DNA of 53,982 bases from Bordetella parapertussis (GCA_945862265.1 CAMAXP010000030.1:1-53982), one strand, 5' to 3'. Shown: positions 1 through 9,018, numbered from the stretch's first letter. Numbers and translations are program-made. The notes: generated by a model from the letters alone, not told the origin.

Positions 1-578
1 CCGAAGCCCAAGAGCTTCATCCGGCGCTCCATCTCGCCGATCACGAACGACATCTTCTCGCGCAGGCCTTCGGGCGACGTGTCGCCCAGGCGGACGATGC
101 GGTCCCGGTAAGACGGCCCGCTCTCCTTGGCGTCGCCGCCACCGGCCAGTACGAACGTGCCGCGCTTCGCGTTCGGTGCGGGCACCGTGTAGGAGAACGC
201 GTACATCGAGGGCGACGCGGGCTTGTCGTACATGGGGCACACATTGGTGCGTGCCACCGGGTTCATCAGCGGGTCGCCGTCCTTGTAGATGCCCCAGCGC
301 GCAAGCGTTTGCACGTAGACCTTGTTGAAGTCGTAAAAGCCCTGGTCGGTGAACGGCTCGGGCGAACGCAGCTCGCACTGCGCGAACGCGGTCGTCGGCC
401 GGCCGATTGCCTTGAGGTGTGCTTCGACGGCGGCATACGCCTCGGCGACGGGCAACGGCTTGAAGAAGCGCGCGCGCTCGATTTCGTAGCCGGGCTCGGC
501 GGCAACGCCGCCGGAGTACTGGAACACGGCCTTGACGTAGCGGTAGTTGCCGGGGGCGAAGACTGGGACATCGGACAT
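1..578 (-). CDS. RidA/YjgF-like protein, resembling CnbZ-type aminomuconate deaminases (3' end cut by window)
   Basis: The frame is open from an ATG at 578 to the window edge: 192 codons with no stop, so the C-terminus is missing. A good Shine-Dalgarno (AAGGAGAG) lies just upstream. The protein starts MSDVPVFAPGNYRYVKAVFQ and contains GGVAAEPGYEIERARFF and FVLAGGGDAKESG. By recall this resembles the 2-amino-5-chloromuconate deaminase (CnbZ-like) group, often labelled endoribonuclease L-PSP. It lies 26 bp downstream of livF, probably the last gene of that operon. The gene call is strong. The function is an inference from remembered similarity and could be a different member of this uncharacterised group. 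Confidence 0.6.
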   Translation of the reverse strand, partial: MSDVPVFAPGNYRYVKAVFQYSGGVAAEPGYEIERARFFKPLPVAEAYAAVEAHLKAIGRPTTAFAQCELRSPEPFTDQGFYDFNKVYVQTLARWGIYKDGDPLMNPVARTNVCPMYDKPASPSMYAFSYTVPAPNAKRGTFVLAGGGDAKESGPSYRDRIVRLGDTSPEGLREKMSFVIGEMERRMKLLGF

Positions 579-604
579 GGCTTTCTCTCCTTGTAAGGGG
601 GTGT

Positions 605-1327
605 TCAGAGCGACCCGAGGTAGGCCTCGCGGATCGCGGGGTCATTGGCGAGTTCGGCGGATTCGCCGGAGCGCGTGATGCGCCCGGTGTCCATGACAAA
701 GGCGTGCTTCGCGAGCTCCAGGGCGGTGGCCACGTCCTGCTCCACCACCAGCAGCGTGAGGCCCTCGCGGTTCAGCGCGCGCAGCGCGTCGCAGAGCTGG
801 TCGACGATGGCCGGCGCAAGGCCGAGCGACAATTCGTCGATCAGCAGCATCTTCGGCGCGCCCATCAGGCCGCGGGCGATCGCGCACATCTGCTGCTCGC
901 CGCCCGACAGGGTGCCGGCGTCCTGCTGCTGGCGCTGGGCGAGGATGGGAAACATCGCGAACATCTTTTCGAGGTCGGTCGCGATGGCAGCGGGTCCGTC
1001 GCGGCGCAGGTAGGCGCCCATCAGCAGGTTGTCGCGAATGCTCATGGCCGAAAACAGCCGTCGTCCTTCGGGCACGTGTGCGATGCCGGCGGCGAGGATC
1101 GCGTCGGGCTCGGCAGCCGCGAGTTCCTTGCCCTCGAAGATGATGGACCCGGCGGTGGCGCGCACCAGCCCGGAGATCGTGCGCATCAGCGTGGTCTTGC
1201 CCGCGCCATTGGATCCGATGAGGCAGGCGATCTCGCCGCGCTCGATTGCTGCGTCGATACCCCACAGGACGGGCACGTCGCCGTAGCCCGCGTGCACGCC
1301 CTTGACCGTGAGCAAGGGCTCAGCCAT
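605..1327 (-). CDS. livF: Branched-chain amino acid-type ABC transporter ATP-binding protein (LivF-like)
   Basis: This is one of two ATPases that power uptake through the LivHM channel at the inner membrane. Visible motifs are Walker A (GSNGAGKTT), the ABC signature (LSGGEQQM) and Walker B (MLLIDELSLGLAP), where Glu-Leu replaces the usual Glu-Pro. It has 240 residues, normal for LivF. The start at 1327 (MAEPLLTV) is preferred over an upstream ATG at 1348 because the family starts there; it overlaps the livG stop by 8 nt. It belongs to the minus-strand operon that runs from the binding protein at 5121. The solute is unknown; this family also carries aromatic and other carboxylates. Confidence 0.9.
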   Translation of the reverse strand: MAEPLLTVKGVHAGYGDVPVLWGIDAAIERGEIACLIGSNGAGKTTLMRTISGLVRATAGSIIFEGKELAAAEPDAILAAGIAHVPEGRRLFSAMSIRDNLLMGAYLRRDGPAAIATDLEKMFAMFPILAQRQQQDAGTLSGGEQQMCAIARGLMGAPKMLLIDELSLGLAPAIVDQLCDALRALNREGLTLLVVEQDVATALELAKHAFVMDTGRITRSGESAELANDPAIREAYLGSL

Positions 1328-2069
1328 GCGCCTCGCCTTGCGTGGCATAGCGACGGCCCAGGTAGGCCTGGATTACGCGCGGATCCTTGACGATTTCCTG
1401 CGGGGTGCCCGAGGCGATGAGTTCCCCGTGGTGCAGCACCACGATGCGTGTGCAGAGGGACAGCACCACCTTCATCAGGTGCTCGATGATCAGGATGGTT
1501 ACGCCGCGCGCGGCGATGCCGCGGATCAGCGACAGCGCGTGGTCGACCTCCGTGGCGTTCAGCCCGGCATTCACCTCGTCGAGCAAGAGGAGCTTCGGGC
1601 GCATCGCAAGGCCCTTGGCGAGTTCCAAGCGCTTCCTCATCGCCAGTGTGAGGGAGGCGGCTCGCTTGTCGGCCATGTCGGCGAGACCAACGAACCTCAG
1701 GTGCTCCAGCGCTTCGGCATTGGCGTTCGCGCCGTAGCTCGCAGCGCCCGCGAACATGGCTGCGGCCGCGACGTTCTCGGCCACGGTCATTTCCGGAAAC
1801 GGCTGCACGATCTGGAAGGTCCGGGCGATGCCGCGCCGCGCCGCCTGGAAGGGCTTCAGCGCGGTCACGTCTTCACCGTCGAAGCGCACGGTGCCAGCGG
1901 TTGCACGGTGCACGCCGGTGATCACGTTGACGAGCGTCGTCTTGCCTGCCCCGTTGGGGCCGATCAGGCCGATCACCTCGCCCGGCGCCACCGACAAGTC
2001 CACGCCCGACACGGCCTTGAGGCCGCCGAACTGGCGCGTGACGCCCTCGAGCTGGAGGAGGGTGCTCAT
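1320..2069 (-). CDS. livG: Branched-chain amino acid-type ABC transporter ATP-binding protein (LivG-like), with altered signature motif
   Basis: The second ATPase of the left importer, 249 residues. Walker A is GPNGAGKTT and the family block GIARTFQIVQPFPEMTVAENV is intact. Walker B is LLLLDEVNAGLN. The ABC signature reads LTLAMRKRLEL, where LivG proteins usually have LSYGQQ- or LTLAGRK-type sequence, so the signature glycine is replaced by Met. The start (MSTLLQLEGV) at 2069 was chosen over an in-frame ATG at 2123 because the upstream residues look non-coding and overlap livM. It sits 10 bp after livM. Whether the altered signature affects ATPase activity cannot be told from sequence. Confidence 0.88.
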   Translation of the reverse strand: MSTLLQLEGVTRQFGGLKAVSGVDLSVAPGEVIGLIGPNGAGKTTLVNVITGVHRATAGTVRFDGEDVTALKPFQAARRGIARTFQIVQPFPEMTVAENVAAAAMFAGAASYGANANAEALEHLRFVGLADMADKRAASLTLAMRKRLELAKGLAMRPKLLLLDEVNAGLNATEVDHALSLIRGIAARGVTILIIEHLMKVVLSLCTRIVVLHHGELIASGTPQEIVKDPRVIQAYLGRRYATQGEAHG

Positions 2070-2079
2070 GGCAGCGCGG

Positions 2080-3006
2080 TCATGGCCGGCCCTTCTGCCA
2101 CGGCCACCGGAGCGAGAACACACCCTTGGGCAGGAACAACACCAGCAGCACGATCATCAGGCCGAGCACCCCGGTGTGCACCTGCAGGTAGTTGCGCCAG
2201 ACCAGTTCCTCGAGCGACAGGAAGATCGCGGCGCCGAAGAGCGGCCCGAACACCGAGCCCGCGCCTCCAAGCAGCACCATCACAATGGCCTTCACCGAGT
2301 AGAGCACGTCGAACACGTCCGGCGGCTCGATGTAGTGCACCCAGGAGGCGTAGATCGCGCCCGCCGCGCCGGCGAAGGCGCCGGAGAGCATGAAGGCGGC
2401 GACCTTGTATTGCGTGGTGTTCACCCCGAGCATGTCGGCCGCGGATTCGTTCTGCTGGATGCAGCGCAGGCCGAAGCCAAGCTTGGAGTGGGTGGCCCAG
2501 AGCATTGCTGCGAACGTTATCGCGGTCAGCGCCAGCATTGCGTAGAAGAAGAACTCCGATTGCGAAGCCACCGTGGCGTTGGAGGGCACCGGCAGGTTGA
2601 GGCCCATGCCGCCCCCGGTGAGGTCGGTGGCGGAGTTCACCAGTTCGCGCAGCACTTCGGCGACGACCAGGCTTGCTATGGCGAAGTAGTGCCCGCGCAG
2701 GCGCAGCAGCGCGAGGCCGAGGAGCGCCGCAAACAGGAGGCACAAGGCGCCCGCGAACGTCCAGGCGAGGCCCATGGGCATGCCCAGCTTCTGCGCTACC
2801 GCGCCGGAGTAGGCGCCGAGGCCGAAGAATGCCGCGCTGGCGAATGAGGGATACCCGGCCAGCCCGCCGATGAAATTCCATGCCATCGCGAGCACGCCGT
2901 ACATCAGCATGGTGGTGCCGAGGCGCAGCCAGTACGCGTCGCCCGCGAGCGGCAGCAGCGCGATGAGCGCGAACAGCGCGATGGCGAGAAGGATGCTCTT
3001 CTTCAT
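2080..3006 (-). CDS. livM: Branched-chain amino acid-type ABC transporter permease (LivM-like)
   Basis: Inner-membrane channel subunit, 308 residues, with a hydrophobic N-terminus (MKKSILLAIALFALIALLPL) and several further membrane spans. Family features include MAWNFIGGLAGYPSFASAAF near residue 40 and GGAGSVFGPLFGAAIF near the C-terminus, the typical LivM arrangement. The start codon overlaps the livH stop by 4 nt (ATGA), which indicates translational coupling. It pairs with LivH to form the heterodimeric pore driven by LivG and LivF. Confidence 0.9.
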   Translation of the reverse strand: MKKSILLAIALFALIALLPLAGDAYWLRLGTTMLMYGVLAMAWNFIGGLAGYPSFASAAFFGLGAYSGAVAQKLGMPMGLAWTFAGALCLLFAALLGLALLRLRGHYFAIASLVVAEVLRELVNSATDLTGGGMGLNLPVPSNATVASQSEFFFYAMLALTAITFAAMLWATHSKLGFGLRCIQQNESAADMLGVNTTQYKVAAFMLSGAFAGAAGAIYASWVHYIEPPDVFDVLYSVKAIVMVLLGGAGSVFGPLFGAAIFLSLEELVWRNYLQVHTGVLGLMIVLLVLFLPKGVFSLRWPWQKGRP

Positions 3007-3869
3007 GCGTAGCCGGCGCGTCCGAGCAGCCCGGTGGGACGGAACAGCAGCATCAGGATCAGCAGCGTGAACGACAGCGTGACCGCGTGTTCCGGGCCGA
3101 ACCAGAGGCCGCCGAAGCTTTCGACGACGCCGAGGGCGAGGCCGCCGATCATTGCGCCCGGCACGCTGCCCAGGCCCCCGAGCACGCAGATCACGAAGGC
3201 CTTGCCGAGGTAAACGGGACCCGACAGCGGCGAGATCGGGAAGATCATCGCGAGGAGCGACCCGGAGGCCCCGGCCATCAGCGCGCCGAGGCCGAAGGTG
3301 ACGGCGTAGATGCGCTTCACGTTCACGCCCATCAGCGCCGCGGCCTCGCGGTCCATGCGCACCGCGACGATGGCCCGGCCGATGCGCGAGCGCGACAGCA
3401 CGAGGTAGAGAAGGCCGGTCAGCGCCAGCGCGAGTGCCATGGCGAACAGGCGGTCCACAGGCAGCGCGATGCCGCCGAGGTTGAGCACGCCCAGCGGCGG
3501 GTCAAGCGTGAGTTTCTTGAAGTCGGCGGTGAAGGCCACCAGCATCCCGTTGGACAGGATGAGGTCCAGCCCGAACGTGAGTGACAGCGTCAGCAGCACG
3601 GGGGCCGCAATCATGCGGTTGATCAGTGTCTTCTGCAGTGCGTACCCCAGCGCGAAGAACAGCGGTGCCGCAATCAGGATCGACACGAACGGGTGGATGC
3701 CGAACAGCGTGTAGGCGTAGAAGGCGAGATACCCGCCCAGCACGATGAACGAGCCATGCAGGATGTTGATGACGTTCAGCACCCCCCAGACGAGCGAGAA
3801 CCCGGCGGCGATGCAGGCGTAAAGCCCGCCGAGCACCAGCCCGTTGGCAAGGATCTGCAGCGACAGCAT
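3003..3869 (-). CDS. livH: Branched-chain amino acid-type ABC transporter permease (LivH-like)
   Basis: Inner-membrane permease of 288 residues. It shows the LivH features GLVLGGLYACIAAGFSLVWGV at the N-terminus (spread over the first membrane span), NILHGSFIVLGGYLAF, and GGLGSVPGAMIGGLALGVVE in the loop that contacts the ATPase. It is the first membrane gene after the binding protein, 37 bp downstream, and overlaps livM by 4 nt. Its partner is LivM. Confidence 0.9.
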   Translation of the reverse strand: MLSLQILANGLVLGGLYACIAAGFSLVWGVLNVINILHGSFIVLGGYLAFYAYTLFGIHPFVSILIAAPLFFALGYALQKTLINRMIAAPVLLTLSLTFGLDLILSNGMLVAFTADFKKLTLDPPLGVLNLGGIALPVDRLFAMALALALTGLLYLVLSRSRIGRAIVAVRMDREAAALMGVNVKRIYAVTFGLGALMAGASGSLLAMIFPISPLSGPVYLGKAFVICVLGGLGSVPGAMIGGLALGVVESFGGLWFGPEHAVTLSFTLLILMLLFRPTGLLGRAGYA

Positions 3870-3906
3870 GGCTAGCCGGGCGTCGCCGCCCGGGTCCCGA
3901 GACGGG

Positions 3907-5121
3907 TCACTTCACCCCTAGCTGGAGGTCGCCCTGCTTGATGGCGGCCGGCAGGATCACGACCTGCTTGCCCTTCTGCACCTGGAACACCGGCGGGTCG
4001 AGCGAGATCACCTGGCCGGTCGGACCGAACTTGATCGGGCCGAAGAAGGTCATCGTGTTCATTTTCGCCAGCGCTTCGCGCACGGCTTTCTTGTCGAGCG
4101 TGCCGGCCGCCTCGATCGCCAGCTGCAGCACAACGCCGGACACAGCGGACGACGCCTCGCCGTAGTCGGGCTCGGTGCCGTACTTGGCCTTGAACATCTT
4201 GTTGAAGTTCTCGGTCGAGCCGAACACGTCCTTGCTGGTGTAGCGCACGGCCGGGTGCCACCAGGCGGCGCTGGTCACGTTTTCCGCACTCTTACCGAGC
4301 GCGCTCACATACTCCTTGTACGCCGGGCCGGCCACCATCGTGACCACCGGGGCCTCGATGCCGAGGTCCGACATCTGCTTCTTGATGAGGATCAGGTCGT
4401 TGATGTAGCCGGTGGCGAAGATCCAGTGGGGCGCGACCGCCTTGATCTGGCTCAGCGCCGAGGCGTGGTCAAGCGTGCCGATGGCGTACTTCTCGAAGTA
4501 CATCACGCTCATCCCGCGCTTCTTGGCGGACTTCTCCATTTCCTGCGCGATTGCCAGCGGAAACAGGTCGTTCCGCGCGAGGATCGCCACGCGCTGCACG
4601 CCGCCCGCCTGCTTCTTCACGAGGTCCGCCAGCGGCTCGGTCAGCGTCTGGTTGGGGGTGTACACGCCGAACAGGTACTTGTAGCCCTGGTCATACACCT
4701 GCTCCGAGGATGCGGTGGCGGCGATGGTGGGCATCTCGTACTTCTCCGACACGCTCGAGGCGGCCTTGGCTGCGCCCGAACCGAAGGGCGAGAAGAGGAA
4801 GTCGACCTTGTCCTGCGTGATCAGCTTTTCCGTCGCCTGCACCGCGCGCGGGGTGTTGGACTGGTAGTCGACGTAGACGATCTCGACTTTCATCTTCTTG
4901 GCGCCGACCTTGATGCCGCCCGCCTTGTTGGCCGTCTCGACCCACAGGTTCATGCCGTTCTGCAGTTTCTGTGCTTCCGGAGAGAGCGGACCGGTCAGGG
5001 GCAGCGGGGCGCCGATGCGGATCGTGCCCTGGGCCAACGTGGTGCTGGGGGCGGTGGCAAGGGCGCCTATGGCGAGCAGTGCGATCGCCGAAAAAAGACT
5101 GCGCAGGGGCGGAAGTGTCAT
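3907..5121 (-). CDS. livK: ABC transporter periplasmic substrate-binding protein, LivK/Peripla_BP_6 type
   Basis: This periplasmic receptor delivers solute to the left Liv channel. The start at 5121 gives 404 residues with a clear Sec signal peptide (MTLPPLRSLFSAIALLAIGA, cleavage near TLAQ-GTIR). The mature start TIRIGAPLPLTGPLSPEAQ is the classic type-I binding-protein opening. A longer frame reaching 5487 is rejected because its first 122 codons cover the promoter region and do not resemble a protein export signal. It is the first gene of the minus-strand operon. The ligand is not evident; homologues bind branched-chain amino acids, amides or aromatic acids. Confidence 0.88.
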   Translation of the reverse strand: MTLPPLRSLFSAIALLAIGALATAPSTTLAQGTIRIGAPLPLTGPLSPEAQKLQNGMNLWVETANKAGGIKVGAKKMKVEIVYVDYQSNTPRAVQATEKLITQDKVDFLFSPFGSGAAKAASSVSEKYEMPTIAATASSEQVYDQGYKYLFGVYTPNQTLTEPLADLVKKQAGGVQRVAILARNDLFPLAIAQEMEKSAKKRGMSVMYFEKYAIGTLDHASALSQIKAVAPHWIFATGYINDLILIKKQMSDLGIEAPVVTMVAGPAYKEYVSALGKSAENVTSAAWWHPAVRYTSKDVFGSTENFNKMFKAKYGTEPDYGEASSAVSGVVLQLAIEAAGTLDKKAVREALAKMNTMTFFGPIKFGPTGQVISLDPPVFQVQKGKQVVILPAAIKQGDLQLGVK

Positions 5122-5272
5122 GGTGCAGGCTCCGGGGAGTGGGGGTGGCCCCGAGGATGCAACTTGCGTTCCCGATACGCAAGCCGCAATTCGCTCAATT
5201 GTGTAAGAATCCCCCAACAGGATCCGCCGCCCAAGTCGCGGCGGACGCCAGGCAACCGGAGGAGGCAGCGCG
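5122..5272. promoter_or_regulatory. Divergent promoter region of the two importer operons with an inverted repeat
   Basis: This 151-bp gap separates the minus-strand livK operon from the plus-strand acyl-CoA ligase operon. It contains an inverted repeat at 5163-5183: CTTGCGT, seven spacer bases, ACGCAAG, with perfect 7-bp arms. That size and position suit a dimeric repressor or activator site able to control both directions. The only AT-richer stretch (about 5187-5210) follows it and could hold promoter elements, but no convincing -35/-10 pair was found. No regulator gene is adjacent. Confidence 0.5.
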
Positions 5273-7231
5273 ATGGCAATCGACATCCGCACGCTCGACA
5301 CATTCCCCAAGCTGCTTGCGCACCACGCGCAGGTGCGCGGGCGGCTGCCCGCGATCCGGGAGAAGCATCTTGGTGTCTGGCAGACCTGGGACTGGGCGCG
5401 GTTGGCCGCCGAAGTCAGGGCGCTGGCCGGCGGCCTCGCCTCACAGGGCCTCAAGCGTGGCGACCACCTGGCGATCGTTGGCGACAACCGGCCGCGCCTC
5501 TACGCCGCGATGTGCGCGGCGCAGTGCCTGGGCGCGATCCCCGTGCCGCTTTACCAGGACGCGGTGGCCGCCGAGATGGCCTTCCCCATCCAGAATGCCG
5601 ATATCGGCTTTGCCGTGGCCGAGGACCAGGAGCAGGTGGACAAGCTGCTCGAGATCCTCCCGCAATGCCCGATGCTCAAGCGCATTTATTACGATGACCC
5701 GAGGGGCCTCCGAAATTACGCGCAGGACGCGCTGATGTCCTACGAGAACCTGCAGGAGGCGGGTCGGGCGTTCGAGGCGCAGAATCCCGGCGCATTCGAC
5801 GCCGAGGTGGCCGCCTGCAAGGGTGACGATCCGGCCGCGATGTTTTTTACCTCAGGCACCACCGGCCATCCCAAGGGCGTGGTGCTGACCAACACCGCCT
5901 TGATCGACCGCGCACAGGCCGCGGCGACGATGGAAGGGTTGGGCGACTCGGATGTGGTGCTAGCTTACCTGCCGCCCGCCTGGATAGGGCAGAACATCTT
6001 CTCGTATGCGCAGCCCTTCGTGACGGGCTACTGCATCTGCTGCCCCGAGTCCGGCGAGACCGTGATCAACGACATGCGCGAGATCGGGCCCACCTATTAC
6101 TTCGCCCCGCCGCGCGTGCTCGAGGCGCTGCTCACCACGGTCTCGATCCGCATGGAGGACGCGGGGGCGCTGAAGCGCTCGATGTATGCCTACTTCATGG
6201 ACGTCGCGCGCCGCGTCGGTGCGAGGATCCTCGACGGCAAGCCCGTAGGCGCGGCCGACCGCCTGCTCTATGCGATCGGCGACGTGCTGGTCTACGGGCC
6301 GTTGCGCAACGTGCTGGGCATGAGCCGCGTGCGGGTGGCCTACACGGCAGGAGAGGCCATCGGGCCGGACCTTTTCGTCTTCTATCGCTCCATCGGCATC
6401 AACCTCAAGCAGCTCTACGGCTCGACCGAGACGTCCGTATTCGTATGCATCCAGCCCAACGGGCAGGTGAAATCCGACACCGTCGGCCCGGCGGTGCCGG
6501 GCGTGGAGCTCATGTTCACGCCGCAGCGGGAACTCCTCATCCGCTCGCCGGGCCTTTTCAAGGAGTACTACAAGAATCCCGAGGCGACCGCGGAAGCAAA
6601 GGACGCCGACGGGTGGTTCCACACCGGCGACGCCGGCTATTTCGACGCCGACGGGCACGTAAAGATCATCGATCGCGTCAAGGACGTGGGGCGGTTGTCG
6701 GACGCCACGCTGTTCGCGCCCAAGTACATCGAGAACAAGCTGAAGTTCTTCCCGTATGTGAAGGAGGCGGTCGCCTTCGGTGACGGACGCGACCGGGTCT
6801 GCGTCTTCATCAACTACGACATGGAGGCGGTGGGCAACTGGGCCGAGAAGCGCAACCTCCCATACGCCGGCTACACGGATCTCGCGTCCCGCCCCGAGGT
6901 GTACGAGCTGATCCGCGAGTGCGTGGAGAAGGTCAACGCCGACCTCGCCCAAGATCCGGAACTTACCCACTCCCAGATCTACCGGTTCCTGGTCCTGCAC
7001 AAGGAACTCGATGCGGACGATGGCGAGCTCACCCGCACGCGCAAGGTCCGCCGTGGCCACATCGCAGAGAAGTACCAGCCGCTCATTGACGCGCTTTACG
7101 GGGGGCAGAAGACCATCCACGTCGAGGCCCAGGTCAAGTACGAGGACGGGCGCACCGGGATGATCTCGGCCGACGTCGCGATCAGCGACGCCAGGACTTT
7201 CTCTGTTGCAGACGGAAGGAAAGCTGCATGA
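5273..7231 (+). CDS. AMP-forming acyl-CoA synthetase (long-chain acyl-CoA ligase family)
   Basis: Activates a carboxylic acid to its CoA thioester with ATP, in the cytoplasm. It has 652 residues, close to the ACSL family length. Adenylation motifs are intact: the P-loop FFTSGTTGHPKGVV near residue 192, LYGSTET near 380, GWFHTGDAGYFDADGHVKI near 447, and the C-terminal LTRTRKVRR near 587. The Shine-Dalgarno GGAGGAGG precedes the ATG. The stop overlaps the next ABC ATPase gene by 4 nt, so the ligase is translationally coupled to the importer. This suggests that the imported solute is its substrate; fatty, aromatic and alicyclic acids are all possible. Confidence 0.85.
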   Translation: MAIDIRTLDTFPKLLAHHAQVRGRLPAIREKHLGVWQTWDWARLAAEVRALAGGLASQGLKRGDHLAIVGDNRPRLYAAMCAAQCLGAIPVPLYQDAVAAEMAFPIQNADIGFAVAEDQEQVDKLLEILPQCPMLKRIYYDDPRGLRNYAQDALMSYENLQEAGRAFEAQNPGAFDAEVAACKGDDPAAMFFTSGTTGHPKGVVLTNTALIDRAQAAATMEGLGDSDVVLAYLPPAWIGQNIFSYAQPFVTGYCICCPESGETVINDMREIGPTYYFAPPRVLEALLTTVSIRMEDAGALKRSMYAYFMDVARRVGARILDGKPVGAADRLLYAIGDVLVYGPLRNVLGMSRVRVAYTAGEAIGPDLFVFYRSIGINLKQLYGSTETSVFVCIQPNGQVKSDTVGPAVPGVELMFTPQRELLIRSPGLFKEYYKNPEATAEAKDADGWFHTGDAGYFDADGHVKIIDRVKDVGRLSDATLFAPKYIENKLKFFPYVKEAVAFGDGRDRVCVFINYDMEAVGNWAEKRNLPYAGYTDLASRPEVYELIRECVEKVNADLAQDPELTHSQIYRFLVLHKELDADDGELTRTRKVRRGHIAEKYQPLIDALYGGQKTIHVEAQVKYEDGRTGMISADVAISDARTFSVADGRKAA

Positions 7232-8016
7232 GCGGGCCGGGCACCCCGGGCGACGTGCTCCTCGAGGTCGAGGGCGTATCGCTGTCGTTTGGCGGCGTGA
7301 CGGCGATCAACGACATTTCGTTCGACGTGCGCGAGCACGAAGTGCGCGCAATCATCGGGCCCAACGGCGCGGGCAAGAGCTCGATGCTGAATGTCATCAA
7401 CGGCGTCTACCACCCGCAGCAGGGCCGTATCCGCTTCGCCGGCGAGACCTTCACCGACATGGATCCGCATCGCGCGGCGAAGATGGGCATCTCGCGCACC
7501 TTCCAGAACATCGCGCTGTTCAAGGGCATGTCCGTGCTGGACAACATGATGGCCGGACGCAACCTGCGCATGACCTCCGGCATTTTCGCGCAGGCGCTGA
7601 GGCTGGGGGGGGCGGAGCGCGAGGAGATCCGCCATCGCGAGGCGGTCGAGCGGATCATCGACTTCCTCGAGATCCAGGCCCACAGGAAGACCCCGGTGGG
7701 GCGCCTGCCCTACGGGCTGCAGAAGCGGGTGGATCTCGGCCGGGCGCTGGCGATGGAACCCCGCCTGCTGCTGCTGGATGAGCCGATGGCCGGCATGAAC
7801 CTCGAGGAGAAGCAGGACATGTGCCGCTTCATCCTCGACGTCAACGACGAGTTCGGCACGACCATCGTGCTGATCGAGCATGACATGGGCGTGGTGATGG
7901 ACATTTCCGATCGCGTGGTGGTGCTGGACTATGGACGCAAAATCGGCGACGGCGTGCCGGACCAAGTCCGTTCCAGCCAAGCGGTGATCGATGCCTACCT
8001 CGGGGTGAGCCACTGA
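7228..8016 (+). CDS. ABC transporter ATP-binding protein (LivG-like), second importer
   Basis: ATPase of the right-hand HAAT importer, 262 residues. Motifs are Walker A GPNGAGKSS, the family block MGISRTFQNIALFKGMSVLDN, a signature-like LPYGLQKRVDL and Walker B LLLLDEPMAGMN. The ATG overlaps the ligase stop (ATGA), and its own TGA shares a base with the next ATG (TGATG), so the ligase, ATPase and permease form a tightly coupled unit. A run of eight G at 7605-7612 lies in the coding sequence. Confidence 0.9.
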   Translation: MSGPGTPGDVLLEVEGVSLSFGGVTAINDISFDVREHEVRAIIGPNGAGKSSMLNVINGVYHPQQGRIRFAGETFTDMDPHRAAKMGISRTFQNIALFKGMSVLDNMMAGRNLRMTSGIFAQALRLGGAEREEIRHREAVERIIDFLEIQAHRKTPVGRLPYGLQKRVDLGRALAMEPRLLLLDEPMAGMNLEEKQDMCRFILDVNDEFGTTIVLIEHDMGVVMDISDRVVVLDYGRKIGDGVPDQVRSSQAVIDAYLGVSH

Positions 8017-9017
8017 TGAAACGCCACCTTCCGGTCATCCTCCTCTGCGCGGTCCTCACCGCAGGCCTCTTCACGCCGCTTGTCACCGGCGCTTCTTCCC
8101 CGGGCTTCTGGGTCGAGGTGCTGCTCGGCGGCCTGATGGCCGGGGTCCTCTATTCGCTCGTGGCGCTGGGCCTGGTGCTGATCTTCAAGGCCTCCGGGGT
8201 GTTCAATTTCGCGCAGGGCGCGATGGTCCTGTTTGCGGCGCTGGCGGTGGCGCGCCTGTCGGAGAAGATGCCCATGTGGGCCGCAGTGCTGATCGCCATC
8301 GGCATCATGGTGCTGTTCGCGATGGTGGTGGAGCGGCTCGTGCTGCGCCCGCTCGTGAACCAGGAACCCATTGCGCTGCTGATGGCCACGCTGGGGGTCT
8401 CGTACTTCCTCGACGGCTTCGGCCAGACGTTGTGGGGCGGGGACATCTACAAGATCGAGTTCGGCATCTCCAAGGACCCGGTGATGATCCTGGAGAGCCT
8501 CTTCCAGGGCGGGATCCTCGTGAACAAGGATGACATGGCCGCCGCGCTTGTCGCCATTGCGCTGGTCGCGCTCCTCGCGCTGTTCTTCCAGAAAACCGCA
8601 ACGGGCCGCGCGTTGCGGGCCGTCGCGGACGACCACCAGGCCGCGCAGTCGATCGGGATCCCGCTCAACCGCATCTGGGTCATCGTGTGGTCCGTGGCCG
8701 GCATCGTCGCGCTGGTGGCGGGCATGGTCTGGGGCGGCAAGCTGGGCGTGCAGTTTTCGCTCGCCGAGGTGGCGCTCAAGGCGCTCCCCGTGGTGATCCT
8801 CGGGGGCTTCGAGTCGGTGCCCGGGGCGATTATCGGCGGGCTCATCATCGGCGTGGGCGAGAAGATGGCCGAGGTGTTTTTCGGCCCGGTGCTCGTGAAG
8901 ACCTTCGACCTCGCCGGCGGCGGGATCGAGAACTGGTTCGCCTACGTGCTTGCGCTGGCTTTCCTGCTGGTGCGGCCGGAAGGCCTCTTCGGCGAACGCC
9001 GCATCGACCGGGTCTGA
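8016..9017 (+). CDS. ABC transporter permease (LivH-like), second importer
   Basis: Inner-membrane permease of 333 residues, about 40 longer than typical LivH because of an N-terminal extension (MKRHLPVILLCAVLTAGLFT, an extra hydrophobic segment). Family features follow: LLGGLMAGVLYSLVALGLVL, KASGVFNFAQGAMVLFAA and GGFESVPGAIIGGLIIGVGE. It starts inside the stop of the preceding ATPase gene and is followed one base later by the LivM-like gene. Confidence 0.9.
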   Translation: MKRHLPVILLCAVLTAGLFTPLVTGASSPGFWVEVLLGGLMAGVLYSLVALGLVLIFKASGVFNFAQGAMVLFAALAVARLSEKMPMWAAVLIAIGIMVLFAMVVERLVLRPLVNQEPIALLMATLGVSYFLDGFGQTLWGGDIYKIEFGISKDPVMILESLFQGGILVNKDDMAAALVAIALVALLALFFQKTATGRALRAVADDHQAAQSIGIPLNRIWVIVWSVAGIVALVAGMVWGGKLGVQFSLAEVALKALPVVILGGFESVPGAIIGGLIIGVGEKMAEVFFGPVLVKTFDLAGGGIENWFAYVLALAFLLVRPEGLFGERRIDRV

Positions 9018-9018
9018 C

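Noticed and set aside
3907..5487. Extended N-terminus of the left binding protein (526 codons)
   Set aside because: The extra codons cover the divergent promoter; the inner start gives a clear signal peptide.
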